NCBI RefSeq assembly: GCF_015207255.1
Contig: NZ_JADEXG010000004.1
Coordinates: 1-64,000 of the forward strand
Length of the DNA: 64,000 nucleotides
DNA from: Vasconcelosia minhoensis LEGE 07310
GTDB lineage: Bacteria > Cyanobacteriota > Cyanobacteriia > Phormidesmidales > Phormidesmidaceae
Direction of reading: 5' to 3'
Shown here: piece by piece, positions 33,923 through 42,817 of the stretch
Position numbering within the stretch: the first letter of the stretch is position 1
Layout of the letters: the number at the start of each line of letters is the position of its first letter
Program-made: the position numbers and the translations under genes
The notes under the pieces: model-generated
The model's input: only the letters and a program-made list of their open reading frames with translations
Database searches by the model: none
What the model was told of the DNA's origin: nothing

Positions 33923-35167
33923 TCATGCTTTGAATACAATCCCCGGATCGACCCGGGTCACCTTTTGAATGGCAAAAAAGGCCGAACCCAGGCACATCGC
34001 CACGGTGATGCCGAAGACACCGGCGGCTGAGACAGGCGTAATCAGAATAATGATGCCCTGGCTCGCCAGCGTCCAGGTGGACAGCCCCCAGCAGAGCGAA
34101 ATTCCAGGAATATAACCTATTACAGCCATCCACAGCGCCTGTTCGACAATCACGCCGTAGATCATCCGATCGGGTGCGCCCATCGCTTTGAGCGTACCGA
34201 ACTCTTTGAGGTGCTCAGAGACTGAGGTGTAGAGAATTTGGGCGACGATTACAATTCCCACTAATATGCCGACGACCGCCCCCAGTCCTAGAATAAACCC
34301 AATTCCTGTTCGCTCCTGCCAGTAGGCTCGGGTCTCCTCAACCAGCTCTGCCTGAGTTAGGGCCCGGGTTCCGGTAATAGTATCTTCCAAGCGCTGCTTC
34401 AGAGCTGGAATATCAGTCCCAGGCTCGGCTCGAATTAGGATATAGGTAATCGGGACATCGGCCTCTAGCGGCCCCGGCGCAGGAAGGGCTTCGGCCCCGG
34501 TCTCTGGTGCTCGCTCGTAGGCGTTCTGGCAGTTCAGGCCATTGTCCCCCAACTGGCAGGTGAGCTCGGCTGAGAATCCCGCATTCACATAGGCATTGGC
34601 ATTCTTTAAAGAAGCAAAGACGAACTTACTCGATACCAGTGACTGGGTTTCTTCCGTAATGCTGACTACTTCTACCGGCAGCGAGCGTATTCTCGCTGTA
34701 TCGCCAACCTGGTCAATGCCGAAGGCCCGCTGGTTGGACTGGTCGATAATGGCAGTATAAGGCTGGTTGAGAGCTTCCAAGCTGGCTGCTGAAACCTCTC
34801 CCGGTCGAAAGAGTTGCCCTTCCGGGTCGAAGCCAAAAATCCGCAGGGTCGTCAGTTTTCCCTCGTCCGAATACCACCGCCCCGAGCCAATCAGCAGCGC
34901 TTCTGCTCGCCGCACGCCCTCGACCTGCCGCGCCTGGGCTAGCTCCAGATAGGGAATGGGCTCCGTCAGCTCAAAGTTGACAAAGTTTTCTGAGGTCACC
35001 CAGATATCGGTGGCGGAGTCTTCGATCAGCAGGGTGGTCGATTCGGTAAAGCCTCTTAGAATGCCGGTTTGAATGGTTACCAGACTGACCGCAAACATGA
35101 TTCCGGCCTGGGCGACCAGGAAGCGGGGGAGATCCTTGAGGAGGTTTTTGCGGGCGAGGGAGACCAT
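33923..35167 (-). CDS. FtsX/MacB/DevC-type ABC transporter permease
   Basis: The 414-residue permease has one N-terminal helix (FLVAQAGIMFAVSLVTIQTGIL), a large extracytoplasmic domain (~45-280) and three C-terminal helices, around FILGLGAVVGILVGIVIVAQ, LWMAVIGYIPGISLCW and IIILITPVSAAGVFGIT. The EHLKEFGTLKAMGAP motif is typical of DevC/MacB/LolCE. The periplasmic domain holds a possible disulfide (LTCQLGDNGLNCQN). No HlyD/DevB-type adaptor gene lies nearby, unlike devBCA operons. Confidence 0.9.
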   Translation of the reverse strand: MVSLARKNLLKDLPRFLVAQAGIMFAVSLVTIQTGILRGFTESTTLLIEDSATDIWVTSENFVNFELTEPIPYLELAQARQVEGVRRAEALLIGSGRWYSDEGKLTTLRIFGFDPEGQLFRPGEVSAASLEALNQPYTAIIDQSNQRAFGIDQVGDTARIRSLPVEVVSITEETQSLVSSKFVFASLKNANAYVNAGFSAELTCQLGDNGLNCQNAYERAPETGAEALPAPGPLEADVPITYILIRAEPGTDIPALKQRLEDTITGTRALTQAELVEETRAYWQERTGIGFILGLGAVVGILVGIVIVAQILYTSVSEHLKEFGTLKAMGAPDRMIYGVIVEQALWMAVIGYIPGISLCWGLSTWTLASQGIIILITPVSAAGVFGITVAMCLGSAFFAIQKVTRVDPGIVFKA

Positions 35168-35200
35168 GGGAGGGGATGGGTAGAGGGTGGAGGGTGGAAG

Positions 35201-35246
35201 AGTGATGGGGTCAAGAGTGATGGAGTGATGGGGTCAAGAGTGATGG
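35201..35246. repeat. Perfect 23-bp tandem duplication, STRR-like
   Basis: Two adjacent identical 23-base units (35201-35223, 35224-35246) are built from the words AGTGATGG and GGTCAAGAG. They lie between the GH3-type gene and the permease gene. The same word family (GTGATGGGG / CCCCATCAC) recurs in other intergenic stretches of the window. Confidence 0.9.
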
Positions 35247-35248
35247 GG

Positions 35249-36928
35249 TTATAATCTCAGCTGCCAGATTATCTGGGTTTCTGAGAGCAGAGCGCGATCG
35301 CGGCTGATGTGGGGCAGCTTAACCTGGGTATCATCGCCTTGCCCGGCGGCGAGCTGATTTTGGCGGAGCTGGTAAAAGCTGCCCGGCTTTAAGACATTCA
35401 GCTGGGGCGCTGCAATATCGTGGTTCTCTCGCTTCAGCCGGTAGGACGAGTTGACTACACCAAGTTGCTGGTCGAATGCTTGCAGCACTGCTGCTGCCTC
35501 GGCTGCTTCAAGGTCACCGGCTAGCTCAATATTCAAAATGTAGTAAGGCAAAAGCATCTCCTGAGAGAGGGTGATGCAAAAATCTTCGACCGGGAGTGAG
35601 AATTTTGCCTGTAGCGCTGTCATCACCTGCACCGCGTGATACTCGGTAGTTTTTTCACTGATGGCCGAAAGGGTGCCGCCTCGACGATAGCGGAAGGCAA
35701 TCAGCGGCACGTTGCCCCGAAAGCCAGTGACCTCTACCACGTCGCCCACATCGTATCGATAAAATCCCGAATAGTTGGTAATCAAAATTCGATAGAGTTC
35801 TCCGACCGTCACCTCGTGAGGCAGTAGCGTTTTAGGCTGGGAGATGTCCCACTGGTCTGCTGGGACAAATTCATAGAAGTTACTCTCAATTGCGAGCAGA
35901 GTGCCGTCGGTATTAAAGTTCCAATGCGATCCGAATACGGCTTCAGAAGCGGCATAGGTCCCCCCGAAGATAGGCACCTCTCCAAAGTATTCGGCAAATT
36001 GCTCAAAGTAAAAATTGGATGGGCCGCCTTTAGCCGTCACCAAAAAGGCTAGGTGGGGCCAGGCAAATCGCGGCAGCAGCCTGCCCTGAGATCGCAGAAT
36101 CTGCCGCAGCTGCTTGGCCCGGTGGGGCGTAGGCTTAAATCTGCGCCCCAGCGAACGCCGCATTTCGGGTTCGAGCTTAATCCAGTCGGCAATCTCACCG
36201 ATTTCCAAATCCTCAATCAGCGACTCCGCATGTTTTTCTAAAATCTGACAGAGCTGGAGGGCAATCAGCGGAAAATTTGCCGCAATCACGGCCAGATCAG
36301 GATTTTGCAAGGCAAAGAGCAGACAGAGATAGTTGCGAGCCAGGCTGTTGGCAATCAGCAGCGCTTCGAAGGGCTGAGCAAAGATCCGGTTGAATAGGAG
36401 AGAACGGCTGGCCCGCAGCTGATTGCCGCTGACGTGGCCATAGGGAATGCCGCCGCTGGTCTGGCCCAGCGGCTGGGCGGCGGTAGTCGCCAACACCGGA
36501 CCGAGGGGCAGCCGTCGCTGGCGCACCTGCTCAAAGGCAAACCCCATGGCGACTTGGTTCGCATAGGCCCGCTGGCGCTGGGCTCGCTGGGTAATCGGGA
36601 TGAGCTTTTGCTGTCCGGTGGAGCCGCTGCTGAGGTTGAGATGGATCAGCGGCTCGGGCGATACGACATTTTGCGCGCCGGTGGCAGCTCGCTCGAAGTA
36701 GGGCTGATAGCTGCTATAGGACCCAATTGGTACGTCCTGACGGAACTGATCAATGCTGGAAATATGCGCCAGCTGTAGCGCCTGGCCCAGCTCAGTGGAC
36801 TGATGATGGCTGAGCAGCGAACGCAAAAACTGCTCCTGTCGCTGGATCGACTGGGGCAGCTTACGCAGAAACGCCCGCTGCTGCCAGCGAGCCCCGATCG
36901 CGACTAGGGAAAGCAGAGGGTGGGACAT
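35249..36928 (-). CDS. GH3-family adenylating/acyl-amido synthetase-like protein
   Basis: The 559-residue GH3 auxin-responsive-promoter family protein belongs to the ANL adenylate-forming type. The phosphate-binding loop is LNLSSGSTGQQKLIP. Further motifs are FGGTYAASEAVFGSHWN, YEFVPADQW, VTVGELYRILITNYSGFYRYDVGDVVEV and FRYRRGGTLSAISEKTTE. Plant GH3 enzymes conjugate acids with amino acids; bacterial ones are poorly characterised. ATG at 36928 is chosen over a TTG at 36946. Position suggests acyl activation or amide formation for the lipid-type cluster, which is inference. Confidence 0.88.
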   Translation of the reverse strand: MSHPLLSLVAIGARWQQRAFLRKLPQSIQRQEQFLRSLLSHHQSTELGQALQLAHISSIDQFRQDVPIGSYSSYQPYFERAATGAQNVVSPEPLIHLNLSSGSTGQQKLIPITQRAQRQRAYANQVAMGFAFEQVRQRRLPLGPVLATTAAQPLGQTSGGIPYGHVSGNQLRASRSLLFNRIFAQPFEALLIANSLARNYLCLLFALQNPDLAVIAANFPLIALQLCQILEKHAESLIEDLEIGEIADWIKLEPEMRRSLGRRFKPTPHRAKQLRQILRSQGRLLPRFAWPHLAFLVTAKGGPSNFYFEQFAEYFGEVPIFGGTYAASEAVFGSHWNFNTDGTLLAIESNFYEFVPADQWDISQPKTLLPHEVTVGELYRILITNYSGFYRYDVGDVVEVTGFRGNVPLIAFRYRRGGTLSAISEKTTEYHAVQVMTALQAKFSLPVEDFCITLSQEMLLPYYILNIELAGDLEAAEAAAVLQAFDQQLGVVNSSYRLKRENHDIAAPQLNVLKPGSFYQLRQNQLAAGQGDDTQVKLPHISRDRALLSETQIIWQLRL

Positions 36929-37040
36929 GAGCTCAACTCTAGCCAAACGGGAAACACTATATGGTGAGCTATTTTAGACAAAATTATTTACGATGCTAGA
37001 GTTTACTAGAGCAATCTAGGAATTGGTTTGAGGAGGAAAC

Positions 37041-37523
37041 ATGCTCGCGGGAGTCTGCTTTATCGCTGCATTTGTCTTGGCTAGCCTGGTGGAATACTGG
37101 CTGCATCGGCTGATGCATGCCTCTGCGCGGATTGGCCAGAAGCACCGCGATCATCATCGCCGTAATGAGGGCCAGGGCGTCCTGTGGGAGTTTAGAGACT
37201 ACATTCAGGGTAGCCTGGTGATTATGGCAATTCCGTTCTTCTTTTCGCTCGAAGCCGGGCTAGGCTGGGCGCTGGGCGCGGTAGTCTATGCCGCCTTTTC
37301 GGCCTACGCTCACCAGCTCCAGCACGAAAACCCCCGCCGCTGCTTTTGGATGAAGATGCCCGTCCACTACATTCACCACAAATACGGCCAGTGGCACTAC
37401 AACTTTGGCCTAGCCGTAGACTGGTGGGACCACGTGTTTGGCACCTACAAGCCGATGGAATGGCCCGCCGCCGATGACCCGATCGAGCCGACGCGATCGC
37501 GTTGGGCGCTGCGCTGGTGGTAG
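37041..37523 (+). CDS. Fatty acid hydroxylase / sterol desaturase family protein
   Basis: The 160-residue membrane-bound di-iron oxygenase has the histidine motifs HRLMH, HRDHHRR, HQLQH and HYIHHKYGQWHYNFG, and hydrophobic stretches at the N terminus and middle (LVIMAIPFFFSLEAGLGWALGAVVYAAF). It is short compared with many members but carries all eight or so ligating histidines. The family includes sphingolipid C4-hydroxylases, fatty-acid 2-hydroxylases and carotene hydroxylases. A strong GAGGAGG ribosome site precedes the ATG. It diverges from the GH3-type gene across a 112-bp promoter region. Confidence 0.88.
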   Translation: MLAGVCFIAAFVLASLVEYWLHRLMHASARIGQKHRDHHRRNEGQGVLWEFRDYIQGSLVIMAIPFFFSLEAGLGWALGAVVYAAFSAYAHQLQHENPRRCFWMKMPVHYIHHKYGQWHYNFGLAVDWWDHVFGTYKPMEWPAADDPIEPTRSRWALRWW

Positions 37524-37556
37524 AGAACTGATATCCGGGATTGATACCCGGGGCCG

Positions 37557-38399
37557 CTAGCCGATTGCGGTTTGGTGAGACTGAATGTGGCTAATCCACT
37601 GCCTGACCGCTTCATAGGCCATCATCTGACCCTGGCGCTGGAAGGTCTGGGCGGCCTGCCGCAGGTCTTGCATTGCGCCCCTGGGGTCTCCCAGCTGCTG
37701 GCGCAGACGGCCCCGGCTGAAGTGAGCTTGCGGATCGCTAGGCACTAGAGCCAGCACCCGGTCAAAGTCGGCCAGGGCGGCCCAGCTATCTCCCCGCTGG
37801 TGATAGGCACAGGCTCGATTGTAATAGGCCCGCTCCAGCGTTTGATCCGTTTGAATGGCCTGGGTAAAATCGGCGATCGCGCTTTCCACCCGCTCCAGCA
37901 TCAGGTAGGCCAGCCCCCGCTCCATCAGCACCTCAGCCTCCGCTGGGGTAGGCAAATCGGACTGGAGGGCCTGATTGAAATCTGCCAGTGAAACCTGATA
38001 GCGCTCCAGAGCCAGCTCTGCTAGGCCGCGATTGTAGTAGGCCCGGAAGTCATCGGGCTGAATCGCAAGCAGGCGATTGTAATCCGCGATCGCGGCCCGA
38101 AAATGCGCCTGCCGGTAATAGGCAAGGCCCCGATTGAGGCGAGCTTCAGCGGCCTGTGGGTCTAGCTGAAGGGCCTGGGTGCAAGCTGCGATCGCGGCCT
38201 GATAATCTTCGACATGCAATAGGGCCAGGCAGCGGTTACTGTTCGCTGCGACCGTTTCATGTTTCAGCTCAGCAGCCTGAGGCATAGGCTGCGCCGTCTG
38301 CACTGACGCAGCCTGATTTGCCGCCTGCGCGGGTAGAGCGATAGAAAGCATAGCCAGCATCATCGCGAAGCTAAAGCAAAATTTGAGAATAAATTGCAT
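37557..38399 (-). CDS. Secreted TPR-repeat protein
   Basis: The 280-residue protein has a signal peptide (FCFSFAMMLAMLSIALPAQAA) and about six tetratricopeptide repeats from ~55 to 265. These are marked by repeated A-x-x-D-x-x-x-A-L-x-x-P and A-x-Y-N-R-G elements (RLNRGLAYYRQAHF, AYYNRGLAELAL, AYYNRACAYHQRGD). TPRs mediate protein-protein contacts, and this one should act in the periplasm or lumen. It lies 44 bases downstream of the cytochrome c6 gene on the same strand, so cotranscription is possible. Specific partner unknown. Confidence 0.85.
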   Translation of the reverse strand: MQFILKFCFSFAMMLAMLSIALPAQAANQAASVQTAQPMPQAAELKHETVAANSNRCLALLHVEDYQAAIAACTQALQLDPQAAEARLNRGLAYYRQAHFRAAIADYNRLLAIQPDDFRAYYNRGLAELALERYQVSLADFNQALQSDLPTPAEAEVLMERGLAYLMLERVESAIADFTQAIQTDQTLERAYYNRACAYHQRGDSWAALADFDRVLALVPSDPQAHFSRGRLRQQLGDPRGAMQDLRQAAQTFQRQGQMMAYEAVRQWISHIQSHQTAIG

Positions 38400-38443
38400 G
38401 AGATTAGCTCAAGTGTTTACAGCAGTCCTGGCATCAGTTACCG

Positions 38444-38767
38444 CTACCAGCCGCTACCAGCCTGGTCTAGAACGTAGGCAGCTACCGCCTCAATCTGGTC
38501 CTGGCTGAGGCGACCTAGAAAAGAAGGCATCGCATTTTTGCCGTGAATCACCTGGTAGGTAATCGCTTCTAACGAGGCCATATCGTACTGCTCTAGCGTT
38601 TCTTGCTTGAGAGTTTTAGATCGATTGACCACGTTGCCACCTCCCATATGGCAGGAAGCACAGTTACTGCTGAAAACCTGCGCCCCGTCAGCCCCGTCAG
38701 CCAGCGCCGCAGCAGGAAGCAGAAACAAGGCCCCAATCAGCGCCAGAACAGATAAAATTAGCTTCAC
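38444..38767 (-). CDS. petJ: Cytochrome c6 (cytochrome c553)
   Basis: The 107-residue precursor has a signal peptide (LILSVLALIGALFLLPAAALA). The mature lumenal protein has heme motif CASCH, the c6 hallmark GGGNVV and the axial Met in NAMPSFLGRL. It carries electrons from cytochrome b6f to photosystem I or oxidase. The tail ...AAYVLDQAGSGW is typical. In many cyanobacteria petJ is repressed by copper. I could not assign an operator in the upstream region. Confidence 0.95.
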   Translation of the reverse strand: MKLILSVLALIGALFLLPAAALADGADGAQVFSSNCASCHMGGGNVVNRSKTLKQETLEQYDMASLEAITYQVIHGKNAMPSFLGRLSQDQIEAVAAYVLDQAGSGW

Positions 38768-39356
38768 CGTCGTTCTCCAGTCTTGTTAAAGGATTCGACT
38801 TTCAGCTTGCAGGGTTTTTTCGTCCCTGTCAAAAGACAGCACGTCAAACATTTCGACTTGAAGTACTATTAGGACAACATAAACCTTATAGCCGTGAAAC
38901 TTAACAGCGGACCCCTCAACTGCATATAGCTTTGTAGTAGCATAGTAAGCAGAGTCTAAACTGTATAAGGCGTTTTAGCTTTGCCAGCCAAAAATGAGAT
39001 ATGCACATCCGAAAGCTCTTCCCAGAAACGATTAAGCATTTCTGCCTACTTGACAAGATCGGAATTCACGAAACTAAAGATCGGAATTCGCGAAACTTTT
39101 GAATTATCAAGGTTTACATTATTTTTTGAGTTACCAACGGTTCTTAATAATGGAAATTATAAATTGACTTATATTTAGCATTTCTACTCATTATTTATCT
39201 TTTGAAGAGCAACCAAAATTAACCAACTCTTCTAGGTTTTCGACTGAAACTGTGATTAAAATTATAAAAAACATAGAGCAATTGTGAGCCCGAAGTCTTA
39301 ATAAAAGCTGACATGAGATTTGCCTACAAACTAATACATAAAAGAGCTTACTAATT
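38768..39356. other. 589-bp AT-rich junction region with a 20-bp direct repeat
   Basis: This region joins the petJ promoter side to the AT-rich defence-like island. Base composition falls sharply after about 38860. A 20-base direct repeat AGATCGGAATTCRCGAAACT with one mismatch occurs at 39056-39075 and 39078-39097. No convincing gene is present, although a short plus-strand frame at 38981-39178 exists. The ATPase promoter must lie here. Confidence 0.6.
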
Positions 39357-40649
39357 ATGGAAAAAATTGAAATAAGAGACTTTGTTGGAATCAAATATAT
39401 TACTTTAGAAGTAAAACAAATTAATATCCTGATTGGGCCTCAAGCAAGTGGAAAAAGCATCGTAGCGAAGCTTCTATTTTACTTTAAAAGCTTTATATCA
39501 GAACTCATAAATTCAGCAGATAAATCAAAAAGCAAGAGGGATTTAGATAAAAGTTTTAAAGGAAAATTCGAAGAATACTTTCCTTCATCTTCGTGGGGAA
39601 ATAAGAATTTTAGAATTCGTTACTCTGTCAACCAAGATTTCATCGAAATTCATAGAAAGCAAAGGGCGAAAAAAAGTTCGTCAGAAATAGTTTTAAGTTA
39701 TTCTGATTTCTACAAGAACGAATTTGCCGAGTTAAAAAGTCTCATTCAAAAGCAAAGCGAAAAATTTGCTGAGCAAGATCTGCAAGCCAGTATGCTATCT
39801 CGATTTGACGTTGTTTATGATATACAACGCTCTTTTTTATATAAGGCAGCTGAAAGTTTGAATAAAGTTGCAACTTTTTCGCAACTGTATATTCCTGCTG
39901 GCAGGTCTTTTTTTGCAAATCTTAAAAGCAGCATATTTACTTTTTTGTCTGAGAAAAATGCCGTTGATCCGTTTTTAGTTGAATTTGGAACTTATTACGA
40001 AAGAATGAAGAATCCCGTCAGGTTGAGCAGGCTACGAAGAAGTATAAATGATAAGCAGTTGAATGATGAAATAGCTCTTTTAAACAAAAAAATCCTGTGC
40101 GGGAAATATTTGAAGGAAGATGGGGAAGATTACCTTGAAATGGATGAAGGTAGGAAGATAAATATTGCTAACTCTTCGTCTGGACAGCAGGAGACATTGC
40201 CACTAGCTATCATCTTGGGAACAATTGCATTTATGAAGCCAAAGGTAGGTGGAAATTCAATATATATCGAAGAGCCAGAGGCGCATATATTTCCAGCAGC
40301 TCAGAGAGATATGGTAGAACTAATCTCTACAGTTTATAATTCTCGAAAGGATAGCCTTCAATTCTTAATTACAACGCACAGTCCTTATATTCTCACTGCA
40401 TTTAATAACCTATTGCAAGCAGGATTTTTAGCTAATGATTCAAACGAGGAGGAATTAAAAAAAATATCTCAACTTGTTCCTTCATCAAGATTTATCCTTT
40501 CGAATGAACTTACTGTATATTCGCTTTCTGATGGCTATTCTCATTCTATTCTTGATATCAATACAGGGTTGATAGATGCCAATATTATTGATCAGGTATC
40601 TAATGAATTAGCCATTCAGTTTGATCAACTTCTTGACCTCGATATATGA
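39357..40649 (+). CDS. OLD-type ABC/AAA ATPase of a two-gene candidate defence module
   Basis: The 430-residue SMC/OLD-like ATPase has Walker A GPQASGKS (residues 27-34), the signature-like SSSGQQETLPLAII, Walker B SIYIEEPEAHIFP and H-loop LITTHSPYIL. A variable central insert (~50-250) is helical and Lys-rich. There is no C-terminal TOPRIM nuclease as in class 1 OLD proteins. The stop overlaps the ATG of a small nuclease-like gene (ATGA), which may supply the effector in trans. AT-rich codon use contrasts strongly with both flanks, a sign of transfer. Comparable ATPases occur in Septu, PARIS and Gabija-like anti-phage systems, but the exact type is not one I recognise. Confidence 0.85.
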   Translation: MEKIEIRDFVGIKYITLEVKQINILIGPQASGKSIVAKLLFYFKSFISELINSADKSKSKRDLDKSFKGKFEEYFPSSSWGNKNFRIRYSVNQDFIEIHRKQRAKKSSSEIVLSYSDFYKNEFAELKSLIQKQSEKFAEQDLQASMLSRFDVVYDIQRSFLYKAAESLNKVATFSQLYIPAGRSFFANLKSSIFTFLSEKNAVDPFLVEFGTYYERMKNPVRLSRLRRSINDKQLNDEIALLNKKILCGKYLKEDGEDYLEMDEGRKINIANSSSGQQETLPLAIILGTIAFMKPKVGGNSIYIEEPEAHIFPAAQRDMVELISTVYNSRKDSLQFLITTHSPYILTAFNNLLQAGFLANDSNEEELKKISQLVPSSRFILSNELTVYSLSDGYSHSILDINTGLIDANIIDQVSNELAIQFDQLLDLDI

Positions 40650-41083
40650 AGGAATTTCAGGGATGTGAGACAGTTACTAGTGACCCAGATATTGTTGTCT
40701 CCGATCCGGGTAGTAAAAATAAGCGTAGCAAATTTCGTCTACGTAATTCAAAGCGGAATTCAATTAAAGTTATTCAGGTTGATAGTTGCGCTATAAAGAA
40801 TGGAATAAGATGCGACTATTTACTTATTTTGCCAAATAAGAAAGAGCTCTATGTGGAATTGAAAGGATCTGATGTTAAGCATGCAGTTAAGCAAATTGCT
40901 AGGTCTATTGATTTACTTTCTTGTAACTGCCAATCTGTTGTCAAACTTTGCTTTATCGCAAGCACGAGATGTCCAATTAACTCGACCGATATACAAATTC
41001 TGAAGAAGAAATTTAGAAAGGAGTATAACGCTAAGCTAATCATAAAAAACGGAGAAATTATTTACAATTTTGATTCAGAATGA
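40646..41083 (+). CDS. Small PD-(D/E)XK nuclease-like partner of the OLD-type ATPase
   Basis: The 145-residue basic protein is translationally coupled to the ATPase. The segment CDYLLILPNKKELYVELKGSDVKHAVKQI gives Asp57 followed by Glu71-Leu-Lys73, the D...E-x-K core of PD-(D/E)XK nucleases, with a following helix rich in Lys and His. N- and C-terminal parts (KRSKFRLRNSKRNS, ILKKKFRKEYNAKLII) are highly basic and fit nucleic-acid binding. It lacks an HNH motif (unlike PtuB) and a TOPRIM domain (unlike AriB). Nuclease activity is inferred. Confidence 0.7.
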   Translation: MKEFQGCETVTSDPDIVVSDPGSKNKRSKFRLRNSKRNSIKVIQVDSCAIKNGIRCDYLLILPNKKELYVELKGSDVKHAVKQIARSIDLLSCNCQSVVKLCFIASTRCPINSTDIQILKKKFRKEYNAKLIIKNGEIIYNFDSE

Positions 41084-41292
41084 CTAATTTTTCAGCGGTT
41101 CGAAACTTATAAAAATATTGCTGCATTTATTCTAACTACATAGCCAATTTGTTTCCTGAACGGTTATTTTCTTGTGTAAGTCCTTTTTCGTGTTTCACAA
41201 TCATTATGATTCTGGGAGAGTGCTGAAATGATTTCTGAAGTATGCTCTGCATGACTTTGTGCTTCTGTTCTATTTTGGCTGGATGATAAAGC

Positions 41293-42387
41293 CTAGTTAT
41301 TTCTTAATTCGTTATTTGCAGTGTCATCAGCGCCACCTTTCTTAGGCGGCTGCCAGTGGCCTCGCATTTCGTCTATTTCTAGCAAACTCACTATGATTCC
41401 CGCAATGGGGATAGACAGAAAAACGCCCAGCACGCCTGCGACCCTTGCGCCGACGATCAGCGCAAAGAACATCACTACCGGGTTAATGTTGAGCGAATCT
41501 TGCATAATTCGCGGCATCAGCAAATTTTCCTCAACCTGCTGGAGCGCAATACAAATGACCAGCGACTGAATCGCAACGACCACGCTTTGGGACAGCAGCA
41601 GCAGCGCAATCAGACTGATGCCGATGGTTGCACCAATGCCTGGAATCAGATCAAACAGTCCAGCAATGACTGATAGGGTCAGGGCATAGGGCACCTGGAG
41701 CAGGCTGAAAACAATAAAGGTTGAAATGGCAAAGAAAATCGACAGCAGCAGCCGTCCCCAAAAAAAGCCCAGCAGGTTTTTCTGAATGGTGACTGTTACC
41801 CGCCGCCGCCGGTGGACGGGTACCGCTTTGAGCACCCACTGCCAGATCCGGGCTCCGTCCAACAGCATAAAAAAAGCGACGACTGCAATTAAAATTGCGT
41901 TGAGAAAGTTGGCTAGCAGCGCCTGGAGCAGCCCAAATCCTGCGCCCAGCAGCCCCATGGCCTGTGTTCGCAGCTCTTCGCCGAGAGATTGTAGGTCGGC
42001 TTGGATACCCCACTGCTGGAGGACCGATTCGAGCCGTTCAATCCGGGGCGACAGGGAGCTCAGAAAGTCGGCGATACTGTCGGTCAGCGGCTGGGCCTGG
42101 GAGAGGACAGCAATTCCAACGGTAATACAGAGTCCCCCAATTAGCGCTAGCGCGATAAAAAACACGATTAGCACCGCGGGTCCTTGAGGCATAAACCGCC
42201 GCAGCCAGCGCACCGGATAGCTCAGCAAAAAGGCCAGAACCGTCGCAGAGGCAAACACCACGACGACGATCTCGAAATAGTCCAACAGCTGTAGACCCGC
42301 CCAGCCGCAGGCAAACAGGAGGAGAAACCTCAGCAGAGCAAAATTGTTGAGTCGTTCCCAAAATGCCTGTGCTGGAGGCTGGGGCAT
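41293..42387 (-). CDS. AI-2E family transporter (PerM-like permease)
   Basis: The 364-residue polytopic protein has about eight helices and the family segments FFMLLDGARIWQW, LTLSVIAGLFDLIPGIGATIG and NPVVMFFALIVGARVAGVLGVFLSIPIAGII. Members include the AI-2 exporter TqsA and many transporters of unknown substrate, so quorum signalling is not implied. The gene returns to host-like composition right after the AT-rich island. It has a short charged C-terminal tail. Confidence 0.9.
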   Translation of the reverse strand: MPQPPAQAFWERLNNFALLRFLLLFACGWAGLQLLDYFEIVVVVFASATVLAFLLSYPVRWLRRFMPQGPAVLIVFFIALALIGGLCITVGIAVLSQAQPLTDSIADFLSSLSPRIERLESVLQQWGIQADLQSLGEELRTQAMGLLGAGFGLLQALLANFLNAILIAVVAFFMLLDGARIWQWVLKAVPVHRRRRVTVTIQKNLLGFFWGRLLLSIFFAISTFIVFSLLQVPYALTLSVIAGLFDLIPGIGATIGISLIALLLLSQSVVVAIQSLVICIALQQVEENLLMPRIMQDSLNINPVVMFFALIVGARVAGVLGVFLSIPIAGIIVSLLEIDEMRGHWQPPKKGGADDTANNELRNN

Positions 42388-42409
42388 AGCGCTGGAGCCT
42401 TACGAACGA

Positions 42410-42712
42410 TTAAGCGGCCATTGAACTATCTTGCACCAGCACGTAAGGCTGCACAATCAGCGAGCTAAAGCGCTTATCGCTATGGCCGCCCCAGTAGGCC
42501 AGCTGCTCTGCCGTTGGTTTAATAATCAGCTGCTCGCCAATCCAGCGCTGTACGGACTGAACATCGTCGGTCGCGATCGCAACTCCCACCTCGACTAAAT
42601 CCAGCCGCTGATCCACGACCACCACTGCATCTCGCTGGACGTGGGGCTTGAGCCATTCCCATTTGGCGGGACCGACCATATCGGCCAGCTCTGAGCGTAA
42701 ATCCTCTGTCAT
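42410..42712 (-). CDS. DUF2288 domain protein
   Basis: The 100-residue soluble protein of the DUF2288 family shows ELADMVGPAKWEWLKPHVQRDAV, VDQRLDLVEVGVAIATDDV, and WIGEQLIIKPTAEQLAYW. Function unknown. It is 22 bases upstream of the AI-2E-family gene on the same strand, so they may be cotranscribed. Confidence 0.85.
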   Translation of the reverse strand: MTEDLRSELADMVGPAKWEWLKPHVQRDAVVVVDQRLDLVEVGVAIATDDVQSVQRWIGEQLIIKPTAEQLAYWGGHSDKRFSSLIVQPYVLVQDSSMAA

Positions 42713-42817
42713 TCGTCCGTTCTATCAGGGGGCTACACAAACGGATGACGAATTCACCCGCTGTAAGGGCATCTTATCGTGCCGTCTGACGGGTCAGGCT
42801 AAAGTTTCGCGAACGGG

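Noticed and set aside
38981-39178. 65-codon plus-strand frame before the ATPase
   Set aside because: It contains the direct repeat, is AT-rich and lacks a ribosome site or recognisable similarity.
39357-40649. TOPRIM domain at the end of the OLD-type ATPase
   Set aside because: The sequence after the H-loop is short and lacks the E and D-x-D motifs, so this is not a class 1 OLD nuclease.
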